DNA from: Lentinula raphanica
Lineage: Eukaryota; Basidiomycota; Agaricomycetes; Agaricales; Omphalotaceae
Length of the DNA: 64,000 nt
NCBI GenBank assembly: GCA_027919835.1
Contig: JANVFP010000003.1
Span: 248,001 to 312,000 of the forward strand
Reading direction: 5' to 3'
A program made the position numbers and the translations under genes. The notes below the pieces were generated by a model, which was not told the DNA's origin, searched no databases, and saw nothing but the letters and a program-made list of their open reading frames with translations. Below, in pieces: positions 1 through 11,760 of this stretch (position 1 is its first letter; the number at the start of each line of letters is the position of its first letter).

Positions 1-1364
1 GATCAATGCCAAGAGTGTTGAATACAGCAGTTCACATTGGGTGTGGAAAACCAGATATGGAATGGAATGCCACCAATCACAAAGATTGCCCTCTGTATAA
101 CATGATTTGGGAGGGTGTTTGAAAATTACAAGTCCGAAATGAAATGAAGGAATTGTCCTTAGCCCATTTACCCATGGGACAATTTCCTTTTTGATTCAAA
201 AACTGCCTGATTTGGTCTTCAAAAATCATGTTACTTTTGCCTTAAACTGGATAACAGTCACATTTTATTTCACTTGTTTTGGTCATGGTCTGAGTCATGG
301 TTAGTTTGAACTTGGGTTTTCTGCTTCCACCCACTTCTTGTCTGTTTCTCTTTCAATCTCCTCTGTTGTGCTGCATTTCACGGATATGTTCATCTGTCCA
401 AATGACACAACCACCCTCTATAGATTGCTCATCATACAATTCATCTCAATCGAATCATATAAGCTGCACTCGAGAGAGAGAGCACAAGGTAAAGAATCCA
501 CTGGTAGTGAGAGTGCATTCATACTGAAAACAGCCCTAACTCAAGACATGAACCAGTTGCTTACATTTGATGAATGAACTGTACTGATGGACTTGTTGAT
601 GACCCAAGTTTTGAGCTTGGTGGTGTATGTCCTCCTTTTTGCTATGTTAACCTCAGATATGAGCTATGGCACTTGACTCTCCAGCTCCTCTCCAACAATG
701 AACACATCTTGCAGAACACGTTCCAATTGTCCACTTGGATTTCAATATGGATGCACTTGCTTGATCAACTTCTGGGCCCTGGCAATTTGGGGTCTGAAAG
801 CATCGACGATGAATTGAAGGCATTGCGGATGGTACACATACTTGATGACCTCATTGGACTATAATCTGTTGGAACTTTATTGTTATCAATGCCAATTTAG
901 AACAACTGTGCATAGTGAGTCTGATCCCTTCTCCCTTTCCTCGCCATTGGAATATAACTGTTTGACTAGATGAAACCTGCTACTCATTTATGCAGTACAT
1001 GGCGGGTTGCTTGTTTCATATTCTAGATATGAAGAGTGTGTCTGGGTAGCATGGTGGGCTGCAGAGCAACTACAGTATGTCTGTTTCAATATAGATCACA
1101 ATCATCACTCAACGTTGCAACGTCGATAGAATTGGCCATAACCTCTGCTGTATGGGCTATACAGGGTCTTTCCTCTAATGATCATTTTTGCTTTGATATG
1201 TCTACTTCTTGCTCTACAGCTTTGTTCTGTACATGTTTTGCATGGTGATAATCATGAGCATGGACATTTGTGTACACAACAGGATGGTCAATAGCAGTAT
1301 CATGGTTAGAGAAAAATGAATTGAATCTCACAACAAACAGAGGTTACACCACTTCAGCAATAAT
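1..1364. other. No supportable gene
   Basis: Several short open frames exist on both strands, the longest 96 codons at 574-864, but none shows a recognisable domain, splice pattern or signal peptide. The stretch adjoins the helicase relic and is probably decayed mobile-element or subtelomere-like sequence. That is an inference from position only. Confidence 0.4.
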
Positions 1365-3870
1365 TTACATGAGGATTTGAAATAATACATTCCGGACTTG
1401 TATAATGCCATGCATGCAGCACGATGGCCCACTTCCGCACGTGGAGTATTGAGGACTGTAACAGTGGTAACAGACAATGAACTTTGGGAAGACGAGTAAA
1501 CTAGTGGATATGGTATAGTATTCACTGCCCACAGATGCAGCAGAATCTGTACAAGAGCACATAAGGTCATAGTCAGACGCATGGATGCCTTGCATTATTT
1601 GATGGAAGGGACAGCTGTTCTTGAGTTTGTTGTTGAAGCATAACCTGATAAAAGTGCAGATGGTGTTGGTGTTGTAGTATAATGGGTCTCCAAAGAGTCT
1701 GTCAAGATTGATTTCATGTGGAGGGCCAGGGAGAGGTACGGCAGGTGGCTGCAAGGCAGACAATGTGAGAGAAGGTGTTGCAGGAAGTTGGGACACATGT
1801 GGAGGGCCAGGGAGAGGTACGGCAGGTGGCTGCAAGGCAGACAATGTGAGAGAAGGTGTTGCAGGAAGTTGGGACACAGACATGTTGCAGAGAGTTGCAA
1901 TGCAGATGAAGCAGAAAGGGAAGATGATTGAAATGCAGACATAGCAGGGAGAGGCATTCCAGATGGTTGTGACATAGGCAAAACAGGCAGAGCAGATGAG
2001 GTAGAGGATACTGGAGAAATAGGAAAAGATACAGCAGAGGATTTCGTGGTGGGACATACAGATGCAGATTGAGTTACCATAGAGGAAGTTGCAGTTTGGA
2101 AAGAAGGCGCACTAGATCCTTGCTCTGTGCGGGTAAACTTGAGTGGTCTATGAATGTTTGTCTCAGCAGGATGTGTTTGCTTTGCATGACGTGCCTAGGG
2201 AAGATATGAATCATCAAGAAGGAGTTTTATGCCAGTAAACAATGTATATTCACATGAGTTTCTATGAAATGAGCCCACAATGCCCCAAGACTGCCTTTGA
2301 CATGGCAATCCATGGGACAGGTGTACATGCCACTCTCAATATCAAGAGTGAGGAACAGGATATTGTCTAAACATTAACACAGAGATATTAACAAATTTGT
2401 TAAAAATAATTTGATGGCATTGCCCACCTCCTACATCCATCTGAACAGAGTTGGAAGTGTGTTCTGAGTGATGCAATGCATGAGTGTACAACTGTGCATC
2501 ATTGTGAAAGATGGCAGTACAGAAAGGACTGTGTGATGCGTCAAAAGGGAAAAGAGAGAAAGTGCAAGAGACAAATCATTTGAGCATCATGATGATGAAG
2601 GTCAAGAGCAAGAAGGAATAAACATGAAAAAGGGTTTTTAAAGGGCTGAGATTAATGATATAAGCAGCAGTGTCAATCTGATGGCATACAAATATATATC
2701 TATAATGAGTAAGAAAGAAAAGTATGGGGTTGGGTATGTCATCTGGAGATGACGTAGGTATTTGTAGCCATTTGACAAGTGCCCCAATACTATTGAGCTG
2801 GATACCTAGATGTTCATTGATGATTATGGTATAATTATGGTCATCTGTGGTCGAACCCCTATGATTAAAAATGAGAACAATGAGAGTAGGGAGTGAAGGA
2901 GTGTATGCGCCAGTGACAGTATCAAGGATTTGAAAAGGACACAGAGAAGGGTCCAAGGGTATGTTGGGATGAATAGGATTATTACATGGATCACGAAGTG
3001 GAATGAAACAGTCATAACATATTGGCCTATATGGAGAGCTCTTGGGCTGAAACCAGGTCCTAACTTTGCCCAGGTGGTTTTGAAAAGCCCAATAATGATC
3101 TGTTTATAGTCGAGAGACTCTGTATGGATTTGTTTGAGCCAACAGTCAATGCAACCATGGATAATGATCTGCTGAAGGATTGTACACAGCTCCTTGATTT
3201 CTTGAGGAGAGGAATTGTATGCAGCATCAAGCTTCATGCCAGCAAGTTCAACAGTGAATGGAGAAATGTTTTGGGACATTTGGGACTCTGGTACTAGCGG
3301 TTTGTTGAATCGGGGATAGTGAATGATTGCAGAAGAGTAAGGAACCCGTGTTACTAAAATGAACATTGAATGAGGACATGCTCTGGTGAATTCTTACCTT
3401 TTCAAGCTGCTCACTTGAATGAGAACACAACTCGGACTGCGGCAAAGCTGAACAGGAGTGTGATCGGCGATCCATGCACTGAAATACGAGACGGATACAG
3501 TTGGCAATCTGAAGGACCTCCCGCATTTCCATCTGCCCACTAGGATCACCTGTCTCTTGAATTATTTTTGGTGACAGTGCAGAAGGGATGCGATGAAATA
3601 ATGTATGGCAGACTGCAGGCTGTCCATCCCGTCCAGCACGTCCAGTCTCCTGCAGAAAGTTTGTCAAGCTCCAGGGATTGCTGTGGATCACAGTGACGCG
3701 AACATGAGGCTCATTGATACCAGCCCCAAATGCTTCAGTAGCGACAATCATACAATCTTGAGGGACAGACCCCATATGCCAACGGTTTGCAGACAATGTT
3801 TTCACATGTAAAGTGCCTATGCAGCGACTGTGGTCAAATGGTTAAAGGGTTTGCTGTAAGCAGATGAGCG
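1365..3870 (-). pseudogene. Decayed RecQ-type DNA helicase
   Basis: The best-preserved part lies at 3805-3560. It reads ATEAFGAGINEP, then FLQETGRAGRDGQ, which are motifs V and VI of RecQ-family superfamily 2 helicases. Downstream the reading continues in pieces through 3366-2824 and a Pro-rich segment around 2057-1600, with frame changes and stops. The N-terminal helicase motifs (Walker A, DEAH box) are not seen; a separate element begins at 3879 where they would be expected. RecQ-like helicases of this kind are often repetitive and subtelomeric in basidiomycetes. A functional gene is unlikely because no continuous frame covers more than about 190 codons. Confidence 0.6.
1715..1876 (-). repeat. 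81-base tandem duplication in Pro-rich segment
   Basis: Two adjacent copies of an 81-base unit, 1715-1795 and 1796-1876, look identical. On the minus strand they encode a 27-residue unit rich in Pro, Leu and Ala (LPGPPH at its end), repeated twice, within the helicase relic. The period is a multiple of three, so the frame is kept. Confidence 0.85.
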
Positions 3871-3878
3871 TGGTGAGG

Positions 3879-5499
3879 AGAACTTTCAAAGCAGCGAAAA
3901 AAAGTTTACTTTACTAAAGTAAATGTAAAGTAAAGAACGAAAGTAAAGGAAAAAGAGAAGAATTGGTATTTACTTACCTGCAAAGTAAAGTACAGGTAAA
4001 AGATAACCGCACAAGGGAAAGTACAATAAGGAGATGCCGAGAGGTGGCATTCAGTGATATCACTGGCATGCCCATCAGTCCGTGGCGGTGTGGCTTGCGC
4101 CCACTGCTTAGTCGGCGAGCACCAGTATTAAGTATGCTTTAACGCCGTCTCTGCCGGCAGTCCCCGACTCGAATGATACCGAGCACATAAGGAGGACAAG
4201 GAACGTCGTTTCATGCTATTATACACAAGATTTGACTGCGAGCTATTGTACATAGAATTTGACTTTGACTGCAAGGTATCGTACAGAGAGTTTGACTGCG
4301 AGCTATCATACAAGATGTTGACTTTGGACTATCGTAAGTATAGACAGTTTGAGCGCGAGATATGGTACAAGACGTTGACTGCCACCTGATGTACGAGGTG
4401 GCAGTACGGAGGGGAAATATCAATTCATAGTGGATGGTTGAGTGATTCGATCAGAAGAAGGAGGAGCAAGGAGCCAAATGAAACGGATGTCGATGCCACG
4501 GCACGAGAACGATATTTGAAGCTATTTGAAGTCTGTCGTTGAAAGAGCACATCGTGTCGTATTTCGGATGGGAGGGGTCGACTTTCAATATGAAAGAGAT
4601 GACGTTGTCAATCTAGCCTCTTCGGAGTAAGCTGCTTTGATGCTGAGGAAAAATTTAGAGAATGGGATTCACCATTAAGACTTAGATATGTTACTGACCA
4701 GGGTCACGTCATTGTGAGTGAAGTAAATGTCCTCAAGAAATGTGTGCAAATCCTCAAGCAGAACTGCAGCTACGAGAGGCGAGCTTGAATTAGATGGAGG
4801 GAGGTAGTAGGCAGACCGCATGATGGTTTTCAACATCTTTCCAATGCCGAAAAAAATCACCTGACAAAACACTGCACGCGGAAGACGACCAAGCGCTGAA
4901 AAATCGTCGTGCGTTGAATTTGTGTGTTTGGAAAACACCATCGAACGTGTTGTGTTCGATGCCAGTAACAAAAGGATCGAACAAGTTGAAGCTTGAACCT
5001 TGAGCTTGAAGTGCTGAACAGAAAGAGCCAAAATTTTGAGGACAGAAAACGGAACAAAACTCGACATGCTCATGTGCTCAGTTGGCTTCAGTGGGTTAGA
5101 CTCGGATTTCTTGATGGGGATTTGTAAGCCAAAAAACACGACAGATAATGTATACAAGGCCCTTCTCTCCGTTTCTCTTCGAGTCGGGGATGAGTATACA
5201 GTAGTCATAATCTCGCTCACACTAGAGACTAACACAACGCTCAAGCTCCCTCCTCCAAGCACGACTGTGTCATATGAAGCCGAGTCGGCCTTCGGGCCTC
5301 GACGGCATTGAGGCATTTCAGTCATTGAGCCGAAGCCGGCCCAAAACAATCCAAAACGTTTACTATACTTTGTAAAATTCATCTTGGAGAAGTAAAGTGA
5401 CGCGTCCTTTACGAGGTATGATCTAATTTACTTGAGACTATTTACTTTACCTTTACTTTCCCAAAGTGCAGTGTGCTTTCGCTGCTTCGCAATCTTTGG
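3879..5499. mobile_element. Putative non-autonomous TIR element
   Basis: The interval is flanked by the same 8 bases, TGGTGAGG, at 3871-3878 and 5500-5507. Both ends carry imperfect inverted sequence with a shared aagcagcgaaa core followed by clusters of taaagtaaa-type words, read inward from each end. An 8-base target duplication with short TIRs fits the hAT superfamily. The only long frame inside, 235 codons on the minus strand at 4675-5382, has no transposase feature I recognise. The match between the ends is short, so this is a proposal. Confidence 0.45.
4214..4381. repeat. Degenerate short tandem repeat
   Basis: About six diverged units of roughly 26-32 bases share the theme tttgactgcgagctat followed by a cgtacaaga-like word. 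The array sits inside the putative TIR element and creates Ser/Tyr-rich frames on the minus strand that are probably not genes. Confidence 0.6.
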
Positions 5500-5808
5500 T
5501 GGTGAGGATAAGCGCAAGTGCGTTTAGCGCCCTGGCTTCTTCGATATCGTCAACGCCGAACGGCCATGGCCATCTGAATTCTCTCAACCACGGACCAATT
5601 CAACCCAATTCATCGTGAACCCGTGCATCCTCGATTCCTCATATCCATATCGTCAAGGAAACTAATTTCATAGAAAATCTAATCTCCAACAAAGAATGAA
5701 ATTCACTCTCTTTCCCACATACTACGACGGTGACTCAGGATTAATCTCTACTTCCTTTCTGAACTTTTCTCTCTCGCCGAGAATTTCTTCTCGGAAACGC
5801 AAACTGGG

Positions 5809-7008
5809 ATGGCAATGTCCCCTCGTAACTCAGAGTCATCCGTGAACAGCCATGCTGCTAGTCCAAGCCCTGCCACAATGTCATCTATCAGCGTGATATC
5901 CGAGGGCCCGCAGACTCCATCTCTTCCTTCATCTCCAACTCCTCAGAGTCCTGCTGCTGCGAAAGCGAGACCTGCCAGCGATCACCGTGCATCTGCGCTG
6001 AGAGCTTCAGTTTTCGATGCATTTGCAGAGCTAGGAGCGTTTGATGAGAACAGCCAGATCGCGGAATGGATATTCAATCCCAATGTAGACGATAACTCTT
6101 TTGCGAGTTCGTCGACGGGCCCAAGGAAAGTGAACGTTCATTTCTTGGAGAAGTCGGGAAGTAGGTTCAGGGAGAGGCTCAATAGTGATGGGTCGGCGAA
6201 TCTACTCAATGGATTCGCGAACAAAGCTATGCCATCATCGTCACCCACATCGCCTCTGCCAACTCGTCGACCTACGATGAGATTCTTCAATGGTCTCAGG
6301 GCTAGGTCTGCATCGAGAAACAGAAGAGACAAGAAGAAACTACAAGAGACTATCGTGGAAGAACCCAGAGTCTCTGTTCCTGCCTCTCCTTCAAAGAAAC
6401 GGCCGTTTTTGCAGTTCAGATCGAAATCCTCCCGAACCGTTCCAACGTCCATCTCATACCCTATATCATCCTCTCTCGATCTTCCACGACCTCCTCGCCT
6501 CAGCGAGCTCAGATCCGAATCATCACCCGTCGCAGTCACACTCGCACACACTTCCTCCCCTAGCATCGCCACGAACACTAGCTGGGAGCACATCCAAGGC
6601 TCTGCGTCGCTAGATCTCCTACGTTCTACCGATGTATCTCCCATGAATACGTTTCTGCATGGGAAGCAATCTCCAAAGCCCGGGATACCGTTCCCTACTG
6701 AAAGAGATCAGCCTGGCCACGGTGGAGGTTCGCTATTTTTAAAGAAGATATCCACAGCCGTCGCTCGCCCGTTCTCGGCCGGGAGTGCTACGAATCCTGA
6801 TCCACATTCAAGCTTTGTGGGTTCTGGTCCTGGTTTGAATCCGACAGGTTATCCTATACGGCGCACCCGCTCCCGCCCACCTGAAGTGACAGAGACGTTG
6901 AAGGTTACACCTCTTCGGACAAAATTTCCCTCGTCGTTCTCGTCGCCGTCGTCACCCGTTGATGTTAGCCCTACCACACGTGCTCTGGCTACGATGGAGG
7001 TGCTCTGA
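5809..7008 (+). CDS. Ser/Pro-rich protein of unknown function
   Basis: A single uninterrupted 399-codon frame begins at an ATG just after a pyrimidine-rich leader. The product is rich in Ser, Pro, Thr and Arg and looks mostly disordered, with no signal peptide and no membrane segment. A more ordered patch near residues 60-110 contains ALRASVFDAFAELGAFDE and the acidic-aromatic IAEWIFNP. Basic patches such as RNRRDKKK near residue 170 could be nuclear targeting or phospho-regulated sites. Composition and length support a real gene. I do not recognise the family and assign no function. The next gene lies 443 bases downstream on the same strand. Confidence 0.7.
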   Translation: MAMSPRNSESSVNSHAASPSPATMSSISVISEGPQTPSLPSSPTPQSPAAAKARPASDHRASALRASVFDAFAELGAFDENSQIAEWIFNPNVDDNSFASSSTGPRKVNVHFLEKSGSRFRERLNSDGSANLLNGFANKAMPSSSPTSPLPTRRPTMRFFNGLRARSASRNRRDKKKLQETIVEEPRVSVPASPSKKRPFLQFRSKSSRTVPTSISYPISSSLDLPRPPRLSELRSESSPVAVTLAHTSSPSIATNTSWEHIQGSASLDLLRSTDVSPMNTFLHGKQSPKPGIPFPTERDQPGHGGGSLFLKKISTAVARPFSAGSATNPDPHSSFVGSGPGLNPTGYPIRRTRSRPPEVTETLKVTPLRTKFPSSFSSPSSPVDVSPTTRALATMEVL

Positions 7009-7451
7009 AGTGAATCTATCCATCTTTTGCCACTCTATTGTTGGTTCCCGCACTGGAGCCTCTGTGTCAACACGAGGCTGCCGCAGACTTTTCAGTGTGT
7101 TTTTGGATTTTTGTCATTGGATGAAAGGGCTCGTATCGGTTGGCACGTTGGTTTGTTCTTTTTGGTTTGTTCTCCGTTCTTGGAGCTCTTTATTCTCTCT
7201 TTATTCAGTCTGTCTTCTAACGGAAAGACACCGTATAGTAGTCAGCGGTATATGCTTACCTTCCCTCTATCTTTATGCGGTTTAACGTTCTTTCACTTTA
7301 CGACTTCGTACCATGACCTAGATTCTCCTTAATGTAGAATTGCGAATAGTAATGGACACAGTTCCAAGGAAATATCGGTGTGTCACGGTGTGGCCACGGT
7401 TTCCGATTTGATTGAAACAACTGGTCCGTGCGCGAATTTCCCTTCTTCATC
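7009..7451. other. Intergenic spacer
   Basis: The stretch between two plus-strand genes is T-rich, as expected of a 3' untranslated region followed by a promoter. Short open frames here (6959-7285, 7027-7332) are T-rich and look non-coding. No clear TATA box was found. Confidence 0.4.
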
Positions 7452-9239
7452 ATGGTCTCGATGACCTCGCCGCTGTTGTCAACGCTGGGCGTTACAATAC
7501 TCTTCTGCTGGATGGATTCTATATCTCTGGCTTATCCTATCTCTGTTCTGTCCGCTGAAAGCATCTTCGTCAGTGGAACGGCTGTGTATGTCACGGAAAG
7601 CGTTCAACATATGTCTGTTGTTTCCTCAAGTTCTACACCTCCAACTCCAACTCTTGGTACTATCGATTGGGGAATCTTTGTTCTTCCTCCAGAAGAGACA
7701 TCGACGATCACGAACCTTATCACCGTGACCGTTCCTGCGCTTCCATTCCCGACTTCAACATCTACAATTGAAGTTGTCGTCACTCAAACAGTTCTGCCAA
7801 GCTCTGTGGTCTTAGGAACGACAACCACGATTGAAACGGTCACTATTACACCCTCAACATCTCCAACTCCTACCCAAGCAACAACATGGACGGCGCCTGC
7901 ACAAATGACTGATCTTTCGGCCTTCAACATAACCAATTTCGCTGGTGGCTCGCAAAACCTTCGTATCGTAGACAATCTCTCAGCAAATGATTCCTCTCAA
8001 CCTTCTGACGTCTCTGAAGCTGTCTCGCTCGAAGTTTCGGACGACTACACCTCCAGCAACGATTCCCTGATCGTTTCGACCAACGCTACTTCAGCTCTGC
8101 AAATACTGTACCCCGAAAACTCGATCGATCCAGCGCAGAAACCCCAAGGAGGAGCTGAATTCTACGCAGTCCCTTTGGATATAACCCAGGCGAGGAACGT
8201 TACTCTCGAGTATAGTGTGTTTTTCCCTGAAGAATTCGATTGGGTTCTGGGAGGCAAGTTGCCTGGGCTTTATGGAGGTCATCAAGGTTGTTCTGGTGGA
8301 GACGCCGCACTCGACTGTTTTAGCACTCGATTGATGTGGAGGAGCGACGGCAAGGGAGAGCTTTATCTGGTACGACGTTCTTTACTCTTCTGGAAACTGG
8401 CTGCGTCTCTCAGTTCCAACCATCTCCCTTCTCTCTGTAGTACGCGCCAAAGGACAAGCAAACAGAGTCGCTATGTAACAACTCCCAGTCCGTATGCGAC
8501 GCCGCTTATGGTCTTTCGATCGGACGAGGGTCTTTCGTGTTTGCCCCAGGCAACTGGACGACAGTACGACAGACGGTGACACTCAACACGCCCGGTCAAC
8601 AAGATGGTTGCTTCACGCTGGACGTTAACGGTCAGAGGGTCATTGACCGCAACGACATCTACTACCGAGGAACTCCTATGGTTCCTTCGTCTACCAAGAT
8701 TTCCAATGATTCCAAGAACAAGGCATCAAAGACAACGAGCACTCACCCGTCTGCAACTCCGACTATGGCTCCTCCGAGCACATACAAACCTCTGCCTCCT
8801 GATACGAGCGACGGAGGCTTGTTCGGTTCTGGAGGACTCTTGGGAGGGATTCTCAAACGAGAGTGGCTACTTTCAGGAGACCATGTACATGCCGTCGTTT
8901 CAGAAAACACCGAAAATCAACAGCAAGCGCTCGGCGTTGTGGATGATCCCAACACAAGTACAACCACTGACGATGACGATGATAGCGATGATCTAGATGA
9001 CCCTTCATCATTCGGCGATGCGCTTCAAGGACACAGTGGTTCAACGTCGCAGCCTGCGGGCTTCGTTGGGCTGTTCTTCAGGTACTCGTAGTTTTCTGTT
9101 ATGCTATCTTCAGGCTATATCTGATTGGATCGTGTTTGATTCATGCAGTACCTTCTTTGGTGGTCATGAAAAGCAGTATGCCTCTCCCAAGGATCAGCTG
9201 GTTTGGTTCAAGGATTTCGCAATGTCAAACAACGGGTGA
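7452..9239 (+). CDS. Secreted polysaccharide lyase, family PL14-like
   Basis: Three exons (7452-8369, 8441-9081, 9149-9239) join in phase to give 549 residues. The second ATG (7452) is preferred over the one at 7428 because it starts directly at a hydrophobic signal-like segment, LLSTLGVTILFCW. A Ser/Thr-rich stalk follows. From about residue 255 come PL14 family landmarks: FFPEEFDWVLGGKLPGLYGG, then CSGGDAALDCFSTRLMW, then across intron 1 YAPKDKQTE, YGLSIGRGSF and RVIDRNDIYYRG. The domain closes across intron 2 with GLFFSTFFGGHE and a QLVWFKDFAM tail. PL14 enzymes cleave uronic-acid polymers by beta-elimination, so an extracellular role in polysaccharide breakdown is expected. Between YYRG and GLFF lies a linker of about 130 residues, rich in Ser, Thr and Asp, longer than I expect in this family. 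Confidence 0.85.
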
Positions 9240-9505
9240 TAAGTTTTGGAAATGTGGATAGCGGACGCTCCTGGAACAGTATCGTACTACATCTCTAATG
9301 TATCCCTTCTTTTGTTCATGGCTACAGAGAGCAGTCAAAGAACTGATTGTGATCAGAAAGAGTCGCGACGTCTACTAGCGTCTACTTGATCAACATGAGC
9401 GTCTAAATATTACGCACCTTCTCTTTCGTCCCTTGTTTCTGCACAACTCTCATCAGGATTCAGTACTCAGTGCTTCAGTGACCATTAGCAACAGCGACAA
9501 TCGTG

Positions 9506-10672
9506 ATGACCACGGTCATTAAATCCCTGGCTAAACTCTCGCTCACGAAGCCAAAAGTCGATCTACCCGGACTGCCAGAAGAACTGTGGTTCACGATCCT
9601 TCGCCATGCCTGTCAAGTATCAGATCTCTGCGACGCGCCGCAATTACTTAGTTTCCCACTGGGTTTGCACAGAAAAGCTCGAATCAAACAGATGGTTCGT
9701 TTCTTCTTCATCCAGATTTCGTATGGATGCTGACTTGGTCTCATTGGTTTGTAGAAGTTCCAGCTACGGATCATCTTGGTTTGCAAAGCCTGGTACAGGA
9801 TAGCATTTCCATGTTTATTCGAGGAGATAGCTATACTACATAACGTGGGGCTTTGTTCGATCTTCGATCGTATCCTCGAAAACTCGCTGGGCCATGTCAC
9901 GAAACGTCTGGATGTGTATGCCAACACACCTTTAGATGCAAGGGTTTTCTCCGCTCTCCTCAGCTGCTTGGTTGATCTACGCATCGTCAATATCGCAATC
10001 TCATCTGGTCAATATATCCCTGCGCCAATCTCCGAATGTATCTACGCGCACCCAAACTTGACCGCGGTCAACAACACACGATTGGAAAATCATTCGAACG
10101 TTCAATATGTTGTCAAAGAACCTACCCTTCGAGTTGTGTCTATATCAGCTTGCCTCTTCACCAAAACCGTCGAACACTATCGCTATAACCTATCAAAGGT
10201 TACTCAGCTCTACGTTCTTGAGGAACCCTTCATCACTCCGAGAGATATATCCACGCGCATGTGCAAAAATATGCCGTCCGTGACTTCGATCCTGTTCGGC
10301 CATATCATATCTGATGATTTTCCCTATCTCTTGGATGCACTCTACAAGTTTCTTCCAAATCTACATTTCGTTGGGGTACAAACGACTTTCGATTATTTCT
10401 CCCTGTTCTCGGAAGGGTCATCGAACGAATATCACTTCAATCCTGGCGTGCACACGTTTGGGATAATCTTCAAAAAACCGAAAACCACAACACGTAACTA
10501 TCGGAGGCTCTGTGGAACTTTGCGCCGATTCCATGGTGAGGGCCTCAAAGTCATCCGTCTGGGAGAAGAGACTGTACGTGATCTTTGCAGTCGGCCGTTT
10601 GCTGCGAAATTGGTGGAGGACACTTTCCGCTCCAAAGGTTGGTGCATGGAAGTTGGTGACATGTATGTGTGA
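9506..10672 (+). CDS. F-box-like protein, array copy 1
   Basis: Two exons (9506-9694 and 9755-10672) give 368 residues. The N-terminus has an F-box-like core, LPGLPEELWFTILRHACQ (about residues 19-36). After the intron come the conserved RIILVCKAWYRIAFPCLFEE segment and a leucine-rich body ending in VGDMYV. F-box proteins normally link substrates to the SCF ubiquitin ligase through Skp1, so a substrate-receptor role is inferred. Start choice: the ATG at 9506; the GTG one codon earlier is not used. It shares its exon layout and C-terminal DMYV with copies at 13.9 and 16.7 kb and is closest to the former. No signal peptide. Confidence 0.8.
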
Positions 10673-11169
10673 GGCATGCAGCCAAACTCGTACAGTACCT
10701 TTCTTGGTCATCGCGGAAAGTACTGGTATGCCGCGACATGCCTCTCCACTGAAACATTAGTCACTCCCTTCATCGGCCGGACTCACACAGCGCGTTCTTT
10801 GGCTTTCATGAAGAGCGACGAGTGGAAGGGGGTGGAAGGTCTTTCTCTATTGAAGAGATAGTCGGTTCCAGCTGCTGCTTTGGTCACAGCATTTCTTGAT
10901 GTCATATAGAAGGGAAACAGTGGAGAGCGGACATGAGTTGAGTCCTGGTATGTATATTATTGTAACCTCACATCTGCAACGTTTCACTATCTGTTCTTGA
11001 TATATACTTGTTTGCAGAGAGCAGGAGGGTCTCTGGTTGTATATGGAGGACTGAGATTGTGTTTGACTTCACCAAGTTCTTCACCATCTTTTCTCTCATA
11101 CTAGCTCATACTTGACATACATACTCCATCAGCGAAAGTTCATAACTACACTCGCTACAACGTACATTT
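10673..11169. other. Intergenic spacer in F-box array
   Basis: No supported gene. The stretch contains the 3' flank of copy 1 and a promoter-like region leading into the relic F-box copy. Short frames such as 10676-10861 have no features. Confidence 0.4.
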
Positions 11170-11525
11170 CTGGCCACCACCGTACTCTCGAAGCCAAAAG
11201 CTATACATTCTCAAGATTAGTACCAGGAGAATCTTGTCTATACATCTTCAACCAGTGCGCTTTCGTACTTGTGGATCTTTGCAACACGCCGAGGTTTTCC
11301 ACCTTTGAGTTATTGCTCAAGAAGGTCAGACTCAGAGAAGATTTCGGCTCAAAGAAAAGATTTGTTTTTGTTTTGCTATATCATAGCACCGACTTTGACA
11401 AGAGTCTTGATGTGGCTTACAGTGGATCTTCACAGGAAATTCAAACATCGAATCGTCTCGGTTTGCAAAACCTCATAGCATTTCTGTGTTCATTTCAAGA
11501 TATACGTAGCTACACTACTGTACTT
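11170..11525 (+). pseudogene. F-box-like relic, truncated
   Basis: Base-level similarity to array copy 1 is visible in both exons. CTCTCGAAGCCAAAAG near 11190 matches the copy 1 exon 1 sequence CTCACGAAGCCAAAAG. VDLCNTPR near 11274 matches SDLCDAPR. From about 11434, KFKHRIVSVCKTS matches the exon 2 start KFQLRIILVCKAW and is followed by an atagcattt stretch. The homology ends near 11525 and the rest of the gene is missing. Stops and frame changes make function very unlikely. It is the most decayed member of the array. Confidence 0.65.
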
Positions 11526-11760
11526 GGGAAGCGCCACTGCGGCGGCAATACACCTTGCTTGTTGATTGACAGGCTTCCGTCTGGCGGCATGAATGAATAC
11601 TACAAGCCAATTCACCCCGCTGCTTATTCAGCGAGTGGGGACGATTGGCTTACACAAAGCACACATGGGATGACCAAAAACAGTCACTGACAATGGCATA
11701 TATTGGACATATATCTGTAAATCAGACTACTGCAAGTCTCAAGAAAGGCTCAAGGACTGA

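Noticed and set aside
4675..5382. 235-codon minus-strand frame
   Set aside because: No domain, odd composition, and it lies within the inverted-end element over a repeat-rich segment. Not called as a gene.
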